Shown: positions 20,693 through 29,616, counted from the stretch's first letter. The stretch: 64,000 bases of DNA from Mitsuaria sp. WAJ17 (GCF_014174515.1 NZ_JACJUG010000003.1:124001-188000); one strand, 5' to 3'. Notes: generated by a model from the letters alone, not told the origin. A program made the numbers and translations.

Positions 20693-21214
20693 ATGGGCCC
20701 CACACGACACCCCCACGAACCCCTCAGCCACTACCGCTTCCGGGTGGCCGGCTACAGCTTCAAGTGGCTGATGGCCCTGGGCCTGGCCCTGGCCCTCGTG
20801 CGCCTGGTGGCGCCACCCCTGCATCAGGCCGCGCTGCCGGGCCTGCTGATGTTCCTGTACATCGGCCTGCCGCTGGGCATCGGCATGGCCCTGCTGGCGA
20901 GCCTGGGCAGCTGGCTGCTGGGCCTGTGGTCCAGCATGTCCGAACGCTCCATCGAGGACGCGAGGCGCATGAAGCGGATCAAGCTCACCACCCTGGCGCT
21001 GCTCCTGTCTCCCATGCTGGCCTTCGGCCTCTACCAGTGCGGGTCCGCTCTGCTGGCCGGGGAGGTCCTGGCCCTGAGCAAGGCCGATCCCCGGATCATC
21101 ACCTGGGCTGAACAGCCGACCTTCTTTGCCGTCAGCACCGCGTTCTGGGTCGTGGCGAGTGGAGCGCTCCTGCGGGGCCTGGGCCGCCAGCTGAAGGCGG
21201 CCTGGGTGGACTGA
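20693..21214 (+). CDS. Four-helix membrane protein, unknown function
   Basis: The 173-residue product has a short hydrophilic N-terminus (MGPTRHPHEPLSHYRFR). Four predicted hydrophobic helices follow: about 20-40, 50-80 (split), 97-120 and 140-162. A polar loop, SMSERSIEDARRMKRIK, separates the second and third. No family is recognised. I chose ATG 20693; a longer frame from 20609 would overlap the previous gene in a different frame and adds a Ser/Pro-rich stretch typical of a shadow reading. It is third in the small membrane-protein row. Confidence 0.55.
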   Translation: MGPTRHPHEPLSHYRFRVAGYSFKWLMALGLALALVRLVAPPLHQAALPGLLMFLYIGLPLGIGMALLASLGSWLLGLWSSMSERSIEDARRMKRIKLTTLALLLSPMLAFGLYQCGSALLAGEVLALSKADPRIITWAEQPTFFAVSTAFWVVASGALLRGLGRQLKAAWVD

Positions 21215-21495
21215 GCGGGCGAGCCCCCGCCATGCCGCAGGGGCAAGACCTGGCCCTTGCCGCAGGCGAGGCGGTCCTCGTGTCCTCTGCCGGGCGCATC
21301 TACGTGTTCGCAAGGCGAGGGCTGTGGCGCCGCGACCCTGGCCGAGCACAAGCATCCTTGTGTAGCATCGAGCCGGCGCAGTGCCACGGCCACGGTGCCT
21401 GGGTCACGGCGCCAGGACTTGCGAGGGGCGGGCCTGCCGCATCAAGGTCAGCGCCTTCCGTCGGCAAGGTCTCCTCCAGCCCAGGGATGACGATC

Positions 21496-22062
21496 ATGGA
21501 TCGCTTGATGAAAGACTTGCTGCGCGTCCTGCTGCTGGCGGCATCCTGGGGCCTCCCGCAGGCGGGCATGGCGGCTGATGCCACGGCCGCCACGGCGCTG
21601 ATTCAGCAGTTGGAAGGTGTCTACAAGCATCAGTTCGAGAACGCCCTGATCTACGGCGAGAAGTACCGGTCCGAAGACATCATCGAGCTGGTCCGCCATT
21701 CTGGCGACGCCCTGTACTTCAGGATGGACCTGCAGTTCTTCAACGGTCATTCCTGTGCCATTCACGGCGTTGCCAAGTACCACGCGGGCGCTTTTGTCTA
21801 CCAAGGCAGCGAGCAGCGGGCCGGCCAGCCACCTTGCCGCTTGACGATCTCGGCGGAGAAGGGCGAATTGCGCGTCACGGACAAGGCCCAGGAAGGCGCT
21901 CGCTCATCGTGCAGCGACCATTGCGGGGCGCGAGGAAGCTTGGGCGGCTACGCCATCAGCCTCGCGAGAAAGCGAAAGATCCGCTACATGCCGACGGTGC
22001 TGAAGTCCCGCCAGTACCGCGAAGCCGTCGAAGCCTACGAAAAGCAGGGAGGTGCGCGTTGA
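21496..22062 (+). CDS. Exported protein with CGARGSL motif, unknown function
   Basis: The 188-residue product has a signal peptide (MDRLMKDLLRVLLLAASWGLPQAGMAA, cleavage probably after AMA-type residues near 27). The mature part holds paired cysteines: FFNGHSCAIHGVAKYH, PPCRLTI and SSCSDHCGARGSLGGY. A basic segment, ARKRKIRYMPTVLKSRQYREA, lies near the C-terminus. The pattern suggests a periplasmic, disulfide-bonded domain, loosely like small lysozyme-inhibitor-type folds, but I cannot name a family. AGGGATGA just upstream favours ATG 21496 over the in-frame ATG at 21487. Confidence 0.65.
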   Translation: MDRLMKDLLRVLLLAASWGLPQAGMAADATAATALIQQLEGVYKHQFENALIYGEKYRSEDIIELVRHSGDALYFRMDLQFFNGHSCAIHGVAKYHAGAFVYQGSEQRAGQPPCRLTISAEKGELRVTDKAQEGARSSCSDHCGARGSLGGYAISLARKRKIRYMPTVLKSRQYREAVEAYEKQGGAR

Positions 22063-22689
22063 CCGGCATTTGCGAAGCCTGCTTCTTCGCGGGGCGGCTG
22101 CCGCCGGAGCGTGCCATTCAAGCACGCGCTCCAGGACAAGGTGCCGGCTTCCCCCGCAGTCGCAGCGGAGCGACCGGCTGCGTTGCCAGCACAAGGGAAG
22201 CGCCATGCGAGCGCGGCTGATCCTGCTTCTCCAACCGGTGTCTCAGCGTGCCATGGCTGAGGAGCGTGCGCCCGAGAAGGTGCTGCGGCAGGCGCGTCAC
22301 CGGCGGCTCGGGATGCGCCTCGCAGCCGAGGGCCCTGGGGCCCATTCGCTCAGGATGCCGGGGCGCGGATCCTGACGTGACGGAGCCGACAAGGTCCTCC
22401 CCTATGCGCCTGGCTGCGATGACGGTGGTGGCGCGCCGCGGCGGCGAAGGCCTCGGTGTCGCCAAGCGCAACGCTTCCGCCTGCTTGGAAGGGGCTTGTC
22501 ACAAGGGCCTGCTGGGGGCGCGGCGGCCCTTCCTCTCAGCCTTGGAAGACGCCCCATCACTGGGGCGGCACCCGTTGCGCCCCCTCGGTGCGGGGGAGTC
22601 AAACATACATTTGGTAAAGAATTTCACCCCTGCGCTGCCCGAAAATCGCGGCCCAGACTCATAACAAGCCACCCCGAGGAGTTCCCCCC
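22063..22689. other. 627-base stretch without a supported gene
   Basis: No open frame here shows a recognisable protein pattern or a ribosome-binding site. Short GC-rich inverted repeats occur (for example GCGTGC and GCACGC near 22109-22126) but no U-tract follows them. The last 90 bases are AT-richer (ACATACATTTGGTAAAG) and probably hold the promoter of the CsgG-like lipoprotein gene. Confidence 0.5.
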
Positions 22690-23481
22690 ATGACCACCCG
22701 TCACTTGCCCATCCTGGCCCTCGTGCTGCTGGCCGCCTGCGGCAAGCAGGGCGCCAAGCTCGGAGAGGGCAGTTCCGAGATCACCGGCTCGGCCGGCGCG
22801 GCCGGCGCGCAGCAGGCCAGCAAGGAACTCGTGAAGTGCGACGCCCCGGTGGCAACGCTGGCCCTGGTGGAGAACCCCAACGGCTACACGGTCTCCAGCA
22901 GCTACAACCTGCCGAGCTCGCCGGTGCCCCTGATCCGCCTGCTGGCCCAGCAGAGCGGCTGCTTCCGCGTGGTGGACCGCTCGGCGGGCCTCAAGGCCAC
23001 GATCAAGGAGCAGGAGCTCAAGGACGCCGGCATCCTGCGCCAGGAAGGCAACACGGTGCACAAGGGCCGTGGCTACGAGGCCCAGTACAGCCTCACGCCC
23101 AGCCTGACCTTCAGCGAGCAGAACGCCGGCCGTGAGGTCGGCGGGATCATGGCGCAGATCCCGGTGCTCAACAAGTTCGTGGCCGCGGCCGAGCAGGTCA
23201 AGCTCAAGGAAGCCCAGGTGGCCCTGCTGCTGACCGACAACGAAACCACCGAGCAGCTCGCCGCCGCCACCGGCTCCGTCCGCGTGACGGACCTGGGCAT
23301 GGGCGGCCTCGTGGTCGGCAAGCTGGGCGGCGCCGGCGGTGCCGGCTGGGCCAACAGCAACGAGGGCAAGGTGATCGCCGCGGCCTTCCTCGATGCCCAC
23401 AACAAGCTGGTCGTGCAGGTGCGGGAGCTGGCCGCCAAGGACCTGCCGCCGCCGGTGGCCACCAAGCACGGCAAGACCTGA
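22690..23481 (+). CDS. CsgG/HfaB-like lipoprotein
   Basis: This 263-residue lipoprotein begins MTTRHLPILALVLLAAC. Cys17 in LLAAC is the lipobox, so it is probably anchored in the outer or inner membrane leaflet. The mature part carries the CsgG-type sequence PVPLIRLLAQQSGCFRVVDR, the YSLTPSLTFSEQ strand and a C-terminal EGKVIAAAFLDAHNKLVVQVRE helix. Classical CsgG forms the curli secretion pore, but no csgA/B/E/F genes are nearby. The role is therefore unclear; many Burkholderiales encode such orphans. GAGGAG lies just upstream of the ATG. Confidence 0.8.
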   Translation: MTTRHLPILALVLLAACGKQGAKLGEGSSEITGSAGAAGAQQASKELVKCDAPVATLALVENPNGYTVSSSYNLPSSPVPLIRLLAQQSGCFRVVDRSAGLKATIKEQELKDAGILRQEGNTVHKGRGYEAQYSLTPSLTFSEQNAGREVGGIMAQIPVLNKFVAAAEQVKLKEAQVALLLTDNETTEQLAAATGSVRVTDLGMGGLVVGKLGGAGGAGWANSNEGKVIAAAFLDAHNKLVVQVRELAAKDLPPPVATKHGKT

Positions 23482-23577
23482 CCCCCCGCCAGGGCCTTGC
23501 CCCTGCCGCCGGCACGGCGGGAGGGACCGGCCCACAATGGCTGCGCGGGCCCCTGTGCCGGGTCCGGGGAGGATGTC

Positions 23578-23958
23578 ATGCCACTGGTCACCATCACCGT
23601 CCAGGCGCCCAAGTCCCCCGAGTTCAAGCGCAAGGTGCTAGATGCCGTCCATGCCGCGCTGGTCTCGGTCGGGGTGCCCGAGGCGGACCGCTTCCAGCGC
23701 GTGCTGGAGCTCTCGCCCGAGGACTTCGTCTTCGACGCCCACTACCCCGATACCGCCCGCCCGCGCGGCCCCGACTTCGTGCTGGTCGAGCTGCTGTGGT
23801 CCGTGGGGCGCAGCGTCAAGGTCAAGCGCCAACTGCTGGCCGAGCTGGTCCGGCTGTGGGAGGCGGCCGGCCTGGACCCCGAGCAGCTGATGCTGGTCAT
23901 CAAGGAGACACAGTGGGAGAACTGGTCCTTCGCAGGGGGTCGATTGCTGCACACCTGA
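23578..23958 (+). CDS. Tautomerase-family protein (Tautomerase_2 type)
   Basis: This 126-residue cytoplasmic protein has the tautomerase N-terminus MPLVTITV. Pro2 becomes the catalytic N-terminal proline once Met is removed. It is longer than 4-oxalocrotonate tautomerase. It has the second-family blocks SPEFKRKVLDAVHAALVSVGVPEADRFQ, SPEDFVFDAHYPDT and KETQWENWSFAGG. The substrate is unknown. GGGGAGGATG precedes the start and decides against the longer frame from 23497. nudB follows 59 bases after the stop. Confidence 0.85.
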   Translation: MPLVTITVQAPKSPEFKRKVLDAVHAALVSVGVPEADRFQRVLELSPEDFVFDAHYPDTARPRGPDFVLVELLWSVGRSVKVKRQLLAELVRLWEAAGLDPEQLMLVIKETQWENWSFAGGRLLHT

Positions 23959-24017
23959 ACGGGCCTTGACGCCCTCGTGCGGGACAGTGCCGCCGGGCCT
24001 GGGCTATGCTTCCACGC

Positions 24018-24554
24018 ATGTCCGCCAGCCCCGCTGTCCATCCTGCGCCCGCCACGGTCCCGGCGATCGAGCGTCCCTACAAGATCCCGGAGTCCGTGCT
24101 GGTCATCATTCACACGCCCGAGCTGCAGGTGCTGATGCTGGAACGCGCGGACCGCCCCGGCTTCTGGCAGTGCGTGACCGGCTCCAAGGACAGCCTGGAC
24201 GAAGCCCTGCCGGACACCGCCTGCCGCGAGGTCCAGGAGGAGACGGGTATCTGCATCGGCAGCGCCGAGGTGCCGCTCGGGGCCCTGCAGGACTGGGCGT
24301 TGGCCAATGTTTACGAGATCTACCCCGTCTGGCGGCACCGCTATGCGCCCGGGGTGACGAAGAACACCGAGCATGTCTTCGGCCTCCGCGTGCCGGCCGG
24401 CACGCCGGTGACCCTGGCCCCGCGCGAGCACCTGCAGTACCGCTGGCTGCCCTGGCGCGACGCGGCCGATCTCTGCTTCTCGCCCTCCAATGCCGAGGCC
24501 ATCCTTCACCTGGCCCGCTTCAGCGGCGCTGCCGCCGTGGGGGAGGCTCGCTGA
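24018..24554 (+). CDS. nudB: Dihydroneopterin triphosphate diphosphatase
   Basis: The 178-residue Nudix hydrolase removes pyrophosphate from 7,8-dihydroneopterin triphosphate in folate synthesis. The Nudix box reads GSKDSLDEALPDTACREVQEETGI, close to GX5EX7REUXEEXGU but with Asp at the first acidic position (the usual NudB variation). YKIPESVLVIIHTPELQVLMLERADRPGFWQ before it and NTEHVFGLRVP after it are characteristic of NudB. ATG 24018 is chosen; an in-frame ATG at 24006 is possible. Its TGA overlaps the next ATG by one base, a coupled operon with the EEP gene. Confidence 0.9.
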   Translation: MSASPAVHPAPATVPAIERPYKIPESVLVIIHTPELQVLMLERADRPGFWQCVTGSKDSLDEALPDTACREVQEETGICIGSAEVPLGALQDWALANVYEIYPVWRHRYAPGVTKNTEHVFGLRVPAGTPVTLAPREHLQYRWLPWRDAADLCFSPSNAEAILHLARFSGAAAVGEAR

Positions 24555-25378
24555 TGCGCACCGGTGCCTTCCGCCATTCCAGCTTCGCTCCCGAGCCGCC
24601 CTCGACCCGCACCGTCGATCACCCGGCCCGGCTCAAGGTCGCCACCTACAACATCCACAAGGGCGTGCGCGGCCTGGGGCCCACCAAGCGCCTGGAGATC
24701 CACAACCTGGGCCTGGGCGTCCAGGCCCTGGAGGCCGATCTGGTCTTTCTGCAGGAGGTGCGGCATTTCCACCACCGCGAGGCACGGCAGTTCGACCACA
24801 GCTTCTTCGGCTGGCCCGAGGAAGGGCAGGCCGACTTCCTGGCGCCGGACGGCTACCAGGTGGCCTACCGCACCAATGCGGTGACCAAGCATGGTGAGCA
24901 CGGCAATGCGCTGCTGTCGCGCTTTCCGCTGGGGGACATCGGCCACCACGACGTCTCCGATCACCGTTTCGAACAGCGAGGCCTGCTGCACGTGCCCGTG
25001 CGCTGGCAGGGGCAGGAGCTGCATGCGGTGGTGGCGCACCTGGGCCTCATGCACAGCAGCCGCGTGCGCCAGGTGCAGCGCCTGGCCGAGTTCATCGATG
25101 CCCATGTGCCGGCCGGCGCTCGGCTCATCGTGGCGGGTGATTTCAACGATTGGGGCGAGCGCCTGGATCCGGCCATGCGCGACTGCGGCCTGTTCCGCGC
25201 CGAGGACCCGACGGGCCGTGCCCGCCCGGCCACCTTCCCCTCGCGGGTGCCGGTGTTCGCGCTGGACCGCATCTACACCCGGGGCCTGCAATGCCACCGG
25301 CTCAAAGTGCCGCGCGGCAGCAGCTGGGCCCGCATGTCGGACCATCTGCCCCTGCTGGCGGAGCTGGAGCTGGCCTGA
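24554..25378 (+). CDS. Endonuclease/exonuclease/phosphatase family protein (YbhP-like)
   Basis: The 274-residue protein has the EEP fold motifs: KVATYNIHKGVRG, LVFLQEV with the metal-binding Glu, VVAHLGLMHSSRVRQ, VAGDFNDW with the Asp-Asn pair, and a C-terminal SDHLPL with the catalytic His. It is probably a metal-dependent phosphodiesterase or phosphatase. In E. coli the related ybhP gene neighbours clsB, as here, so a role linked to phospholipid metabolism is plausible but not shown. The start overlaps the nudB stop by one base; clsB follows after three bases. Confidence 0.88.
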   Translation: MRTGAFRHSSFAPEPPSTRTVDHPARLKVATYNIHKGVRGLGPTKRLEIHNLGLGVQALEADLVFLQEVRHFHHREARQFDHSFFGWPEEGQADFLAPDGYQVAYRTNAVTKHGEHGNALLSRFPLGDIGHHDVSDHRFEQRGLLHVPVRWQGQELHAVVAHLGLMHSSRVRQVQRLAEFIDAHVPAGARLIVAGDFNDWGERLDPAMRDCGLFRAEDPTGRARPATFPSRVPVFALDRIYTRGLQCHRLKVPRGSSWARMSDHLPLLAELELA

Positions 25379-25381
25379 GCC

Positions 25382-26656
25382 ATGACTGAGCTCGGGCACC
25401 AGCTGAGCTGGCATGCCGTGTCCCGGCCGCAGTTCAGCGGCGGCAACGAGGTGCGCCTGCTGCGCGGCGGCGACGAGCTCTTCCCTGCGCAGGAGGCCGC
25501 GATCGCCCATGCGCGGCATGAGGTCTGGCTGGCCACCTACATCTTTCACCACGACGCGGCCGGTGCCTCCCTGGTGGCCGCGCTGCGGGCCGCATCGGCG
25601 CGCGGCGTGCGCGTGCGGGTGGTCGTGGACGGCTTTGGCTCCAAGGCGAGCCTGGACTGGCTGACGCAGCAACTGGCCGGCAGCGGCGTGGCCTTGGCCG
25701 TCTTCCGGCCCATGGACCGCTGGTGGCGCTGGCTGCAGCCGGGGCAGCTGCGCCGCTTGCACCAGAAGCTCTGCGTGGTGGATGGTGAGCAAGCCTTTGT
25801 GGGCGGCATCAACATCATTGGCGACCGGATGGACCTGAACCACGGCGCGCTCGATGCCCCGCGCCTGGACTTCGCCCTGGGCCTGCGCGGCCCCGTGGTC
25901 GAGCCGGTGCAGCAGGCGGCGCGCGCAGTCTGGACCCGCGCCTGGCTGGGCCGCGATTTCGGCGAGGAGCTGCTGGCGCTGGTGCGCAGTCCCGAGCCGC
26001 TGCAGCGCATGCGCCGCCTGTTCCGCCGCTTGCGCATGCCGGGCCGCGACGAGGCGGACACGGGTCATGCGCTGCCCCCCGTCTGCGCGGCCTTCGTGCT
26101 GCGGGACAACCTGCGCCAGCGCCGCACCATCGAGCGGGCCTACATCGAGGCCATCCGCGGCGCGCAGCACAGCGTGGACCTGGTCACGCCCTACTTCTAT
26201 CCGGGCCGGGCCTTTCGCCGCGCGCTGCTGGGCGCCGCCCGGCGCGGCGTGCGGGTGCGCCTGCTGCTGCAGGGCAAGGTGGACTACCGCATCGCCGCCA
26301 TGGCCGCCCATGCGCTGTATGCCGAGCTGCTCAGCCGCGGAATCGGCATCTACGAATACACCCAGGCCTTCCTGCACGCCAAGGTGGCGGTGGTGGACGG
26401 CCGCTGGGCCACCGTGGGCAGCTCCAACATCGACCCGCTGTCCCTGCTGCTGAATCTCGAATCGAATGTGGTCGTGGAGGACGAGAACGTGGCGGGCGAG
26501 GTGGCGGCAGCCTTCGAGGCGGCGCTGGCCGGCTCCGTGTGCATTGCCGACGAGCGCGCCGTGGGCACCGGCCTTCGCGCCGTGTTGCGCCGAGGTCTGG
26601 TGGCCTGGGCGGCCTATGTCTATCTGCGCGTGGCGGGCGCGACCGGCCGCTATTGA
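25382..26656 (+). CDS. clsB: Cardiolipin synthase ClsB-type
   Basis: This 424-residue phospholipase-D-superfamily enzyme joins phosphatidylglycerol units into cardiolipin at the inner membrane. Both HKD motifs are intact: HQKLCVVDGEQAFVGG in the first half and HAKVAVVDGRWATVGSSN in the second, the latter followed by DPLSLLLNLESNVVV. There is no N-terminal pair of membrane helices, as in ClsB and unlike ClsA. A short hydrophobic stretch lies near the C-terminus. It begins three bases after the EEP gene, so nudB-EEP-clsB is one operon. Confidence 0.92.
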   Translation: MTELGHQLSWHAVSRPQFSGGNEVRLLRGGDELFPAQEAAIAHARHEVWLATYIFHHDAAGASLVAALRAASARGVRVRVVVDGFGSKASLDWLTQQLAGSGVALAVFRPMDRWWRWLQPGQLRRLHQKLCVVDGEQAFVGGINIIGDRMDLNHGALDAPRLDFALGLRGPVVEPVQQAARAVWTRAWLGRDFGEELLALVRSPEPLQRMRRLFRRLRMPGRDEADTGHALPPVCAAFVLRDNLRQRRTIERAYIEAIRGAQHSVDLVTPYFYPGRAFRRALLGAARRGVRVRLLLQGKVDYRIAAMAAHALYAELLSRGIGIYEYTQAFLHAKVAVVDGRWATVGSSNIDPLSLLLNLESNVVVEDENVAGEVAAAFEAALAGSVCIADERAVGTGLRAVLRRGLVAWAAYVYLRVAGATGRY

Positions 26657-26677
26657 CGCTGCCGTGCCGTGCAGCCC

Positions 26678-27763
26678 TCAGCGCAGCAGCACCTGGGCGT
26701 CGAAGGCATAGCGGGCCAGGGACGGATTGAGCACCCGGCTGTAGCGGCGGAAGTCCAGCCCGTTCAGACCCTTGCCATGGCGCACGAGGAAGCGCCGGGC
26801 GTCCTGCTCGCTGAACAGGGTGAACATGCCCTGCTGCTGCATCAGCCCCAGGTCCTTGAAGTCCCGGCCGTGGTGGTGGTCATGGATCATCACCAGGGAC
26901 CAGGCGCCGCACAGGAAGTGCCCGCCGGCCAGTGCGCTCAGCTCGCCGCTGATGCGGGCCTGCATGGCCTCGGGCGATGTGTTGATGGCCGAGAACAGCA
27001 TCTGCCGGCCCGGCTCCAGTTGGCGGGTGCGGGCCACCTGCATGGCGCCGAAGGCCATCTGATCCGAGCCTGCCCACAGCAGGCGGGCTTCCGGGTAGGC
27101 CGCCAGCATCTCGCTGGCCTGCTCGGCGGCGAGGTCCTTGCGCCAGTCGCCGAAGGCCACGCGGTCCAGCACCACGTCGGGCTGCTCCGCCACCGCGCGG
27201 CGCATGCCCTCGGTGCGGGCGATGGAGACGGGTGTGGAGCGGTCGCCCGAGATCGCCAGCAGGTGCAGCTTGCCGTCCGCGGCCTGCAGGCGCATCCGGC
27301 GTCCCTGCATGATCAGGGCGCGGGCGGTGAGGTAGCCGGCGTCCTCGGCCCGCGGCTCAAGGCTGCCGATCAGCAGGGGCAGGCCTTGGCGTGGCGACCA
27401 CGCCAGGCGCTCCTGGGGCAGCAGACCGTTGAAGGCGGCAAAGCTCTTGATGCCGGCGCTGGCCAGGATGCGCGAGGCCTCCACCAGCGTGCCCTTCTCG
27501 TTGACCAGCACCACATAGTCTGGCCGTCGGGCGGCGGGGCGCGCGGCCAGCTCCCGTGCGATCTGCAGGGCCCGCTCGGGATCGCGTTCGGCGAACTGTT
27601 GCTCGAAGGACTGCCCCAGGCTGCGTGCCGCCTGCTGCATGGCCTCGCCCGCCGTCACCCAGTAGGTCTCGTCATGCTGGCCGGGATTGATGAAGACGAC
27701 TCGCTGGGCTTGGGCAGCCAGCGTCAACAGGCTGCAGACGAACAGGACGAACAGGGCGCGCAT
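26678..27763 (-). CDS. Solitary periplasmic sugar-binding-type protein
   Basis: The 361-residue protein has a signal peptide (MRALFVLFVCSLLTLAAQAQ) and a type I periplasmic-binding-protein fold. It has QRVVFINPGQHDETYW, an RRPDYVVLVNEKG strand, LLAISGDRSTPVSIARTEGMRRAV and LLWAGSDQMAFGAMQVARTR. This is like the Peripla_BP_4 sugar-binding components of ABC importers. No permease or ATPase gene adjoins, so it may serve a distant transporter or a sensor. It converges on clsB, 21 bases apart. The start at 27763 is chosen for the signal peptide; a longer frame from 27829 gives a polar extension. Confidence 0.8.
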   Translation of the reverse strand: MRALFVLFVCSLLTLAAQAQRVVFINPGQHDETYWVTAGEAMQQAARSLGQSFEQQFAERDPERALQIARELAARPAARRPDYVVLVNEKGTLVEASRILASAGIKSFAAFNGLLPQERLAWSPRQGLPLLIGSLEPRAEDAGYLTARALIMQGRRMRLQAADGKLHLLAISGDRSTPVSIARTEGMRRAVAEQPDVVLDRVAFGDWRKDLAAEQASEMLAAYPEARLLWAGSDQMAFGAMQVARTRQLEPGRQMLFSAINTSPEAMQARISGELSALAGGHFLCGAWSLVMIHDHHHGRDFKDLGLMQQQGMFTLFSEQDARRFLVRHGKGLNGLDFRRYSRVLNPSLARYAFDAQVLLR

Positions 27764-27866
27764 GGCATCGGGGTCAGGGTTGACCCGCATTTTCCGTCCC
27801 CTGTCGCTTTGAGCCCCATCAAGTTGCAAACGGAGCCTTCGTCAGTGCGCCTCACTTCACGAAATA

Positions 27867-27900
27867 GGCCCCGCCCCCCTCAGGTACGGGGGGCGGGGCC
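27867..27900 (-). terminator. Strong hairpin downstream of hutH
   Basis: A 13-base-pair perfect stem of almost only G and C (GGCCCCGCCCCCC with its complement) closes an eight-base loop, 20 bases beyond the hutH stop. On the minus strand TATTTC follows, so the U-tract is weak; it likely ends hutUH transcription. Confidence 0.7.
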
Positions 27901-27920
27901 TGAGTCGCCTTGCGACCGAC

Positions 27921-29468
27921 TCAGGACAGGACGCGCAACTGCCCGACCTCGCCGGTCAGCGCCGCCAGCTCGCCGCCTTCGACCAGGGCGAAGGCGCGCT
28001 CGATGTCCGGCGCCAGGTAGTGGTCGGTGGGCATGGCGCGGCAGTCGCGGCGGACCAGGGCGTGGGCCTTCTCCAGGGCATCCGAGCTCTTCAGCGGGCG
28101 CAGGAACTCGATGCCCTGGGCAGCGGCAAGCAGCTCGATGCCGATGATGTGGGCGGTGTTGTCCAGCATCTGGCCCAGGCGGCGGGCGCCGAAGGTGGCC
28201 ATGGAGACGTGGTCTTCCTGGTTGGCGCTGGTGGGCAGCGAGTCCACGCTGGCGGGGTGGGCCAGGCTCTTGTTCTCGCTGGCCAGGGCGGCGGCGGTCA
28301 CGTGGGCGATCATGAAGCCCGAGTTCAGGCCGGCGTTGGCCGTCAGGAAGGGCGGCAGGCGCGAGACGCCGGCATCGATCAGCATGGCGATGCGGCGCTC
28401 GGCGATGGCCCCCACCTCGGCGATGGCGCAGGCCAGGGCGTCGGCGGCCAGGGCCACGGGCTCGGCGTGGAAGTTGCCGCCGGAGACCATATAGCTGCTG
28501 CCATCTTCCTGGGCGAAGACCAGCGGGTTGTCGGTGACGGCATTGGCCTCGCGCAGCAGCACGTCACGCACATAGCGGGACTGGTCCAGGCAAGCGCCCA
28601 TGACCTGAGGCTGGCAGCGCAGGCAGTACGGGTCCTGCACGCGCTCGTCCCCCTCCTTGTGGGAGGCGCGGATGGCGCTGCCGGCCAGCAACTGGCGGTA
28701 GGCCCGGGCGGACTCGATCTGGCCGGGCTGGCCGCGCACCTCGTGGATGCGCGGGTCGAAGGGGCCGTCGCTGCCGCGGGCGGCGTCCAGGCTCAGGCTG
28801 CCTGCCACGATGGCGGCGGCGTAGACCATCTCGAAGCGCAGCAGGCCTTCCAGGGCCAGGGCGGTGGAGGTCTGGGTGCCGTTGATCAGGGCCAGGCCTT
28901 CCTTGGCCTGGAGCACGAGCGGTTGCAGGCCGGCGGCGGCCAGGGCGTCGCGGGCCGGTCGGCGCTCACCGTCCACCAGCATCTCGCCTTCGCCCAGCAG
29001 GGCCAGCGTCATGTGCGACAGCGGGGCCAGGTCGCCCGAGGCGCCCACCGAGCCCTGGCAGGGCACATAGGGCACCAGGCCGGCGTTGAAGACGTCGAGC
29101 AGGCTCTGCACGACCTCCTCGCGCACGCCCGAGAAGCCGCGTGCCAGCGAGGCGGCCTTGGTGGCCAGCATCAGGCGCACGACGCTGGGCGCCAGCGGCG
29201 CGCCCACGCCCACGCAATGCGAGCGGATCAGGTTGAACTGCAGGGTGGCGAGATCGTCCTTGCTGATGCGCGTGGAGGCCAGCTTGCCGAAGCCGGTGTT
29301 GACGCCATAGACGGCGTCATCGCCTGCCGCATGGGCCTGCACGATGGCGGCCGAGCGGCGGATGGTCTCGCGGGCCGAGGCGTGCAGGGCGATGCGCACG
29401 CCGCCCTTGCGGATCTGGCGCAGCTGATCCAGCGTCAGCTGGCCGGGGGTCAATTCGAGAGTGGTCAT
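27921..29468 (-). CDS. hutH: Histidine ammonia-lyase
   Basis: This 515-residue enzyme converts histidine to urocanate and ammonia, the first step of histidine use. The prosthetic MIO group forms from Ala-Ser-Gly at residues 143-145 in [14 protein letters not shown]. The active-site YGVNTGFG (residues 54-61), the NPLVF strand and QEDHVSM block are all present. Length matches the family. I chose the ATG at 29468; a longer frame to 29576 runs through the palindromic spacer. It lies 186 bases after hutU on the same strand. Confidence 0.97.
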   Translation of the reverse strand: MTTLELTPGQLTLDQLRQIRKGGVRIALHASARETIRRSAAIVQAHAAGDDAVYGVNTGFGKLASTRISKDDLATLQFNLIRSHCVGVGAPLAPSVVRLMLATKAASLARGFSGVREEVVQSLLDVFNAGLVPYVPCQGSVGASGDLAPLSHMTLALLGEGEMLVDGERRPARDALAAAGLQPLVLQAKEGLALINGTQTSTALALEGLLRFEMVYAAAIVAGSLSLDAARGSDGPFDPRIHEVRGQPGQIESARAYRQLLAGSAIRASHKEGDERVQDPYCLRCQPQVMGACLDQSRYVRDVLLREANAVTDNPLVFAQEDGSSYMVSGGNFHAEPVALAADALACAIAEVGAIAERRIAMLIDAGVSRLPPFLTANAGLNSGFMIAHVTAAALASENKSLAHPASVDSLPTSANQEDHVSMATFGARRLGQMLDNTAHIIGIELLAAAQGIEFLRPLKSSDALEKAHALVRRDCRAMPTDHYLAPDIERAFALVEGGELAALTGEVGQLRVLS

Positions 29469-29500
29469 TTCAGTACCTGGATGGGGCTGTTGTCCGAGTA

Positions 29501-29616
29501 GAGCCCGCGGATCCGGCTTTGCCGGGCCTGCGGGCTCGCCCCCTCGAAGGGGGCAGAGGCTGGACACAAATGGCATGCCATTTGTGCCTGCCGAGGAGTC
29601 AGGCCTTAGGCCTGAC
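29501..29616. repeat. Array of four inverted repeats between hutU and hutH
   Basis: Four hairpin-forming units lie side by side in the hutU-hutH spacer. 29501-29537 is a 17-base-pair stem with one mismatch and two wobble pairs around TTT. 29538-29554 is GCCCCCT with its complement around CGA. 29565-29586 is a perfect 22-base palindrome centred on GGCATGCC. 29598-29616 is GTCAGGCC with its complement around TTA. The arrangement resembles a REP/BIME-type intergenic array and could stabilise or differentially end the hutU transcript. Confidence 0.7.
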
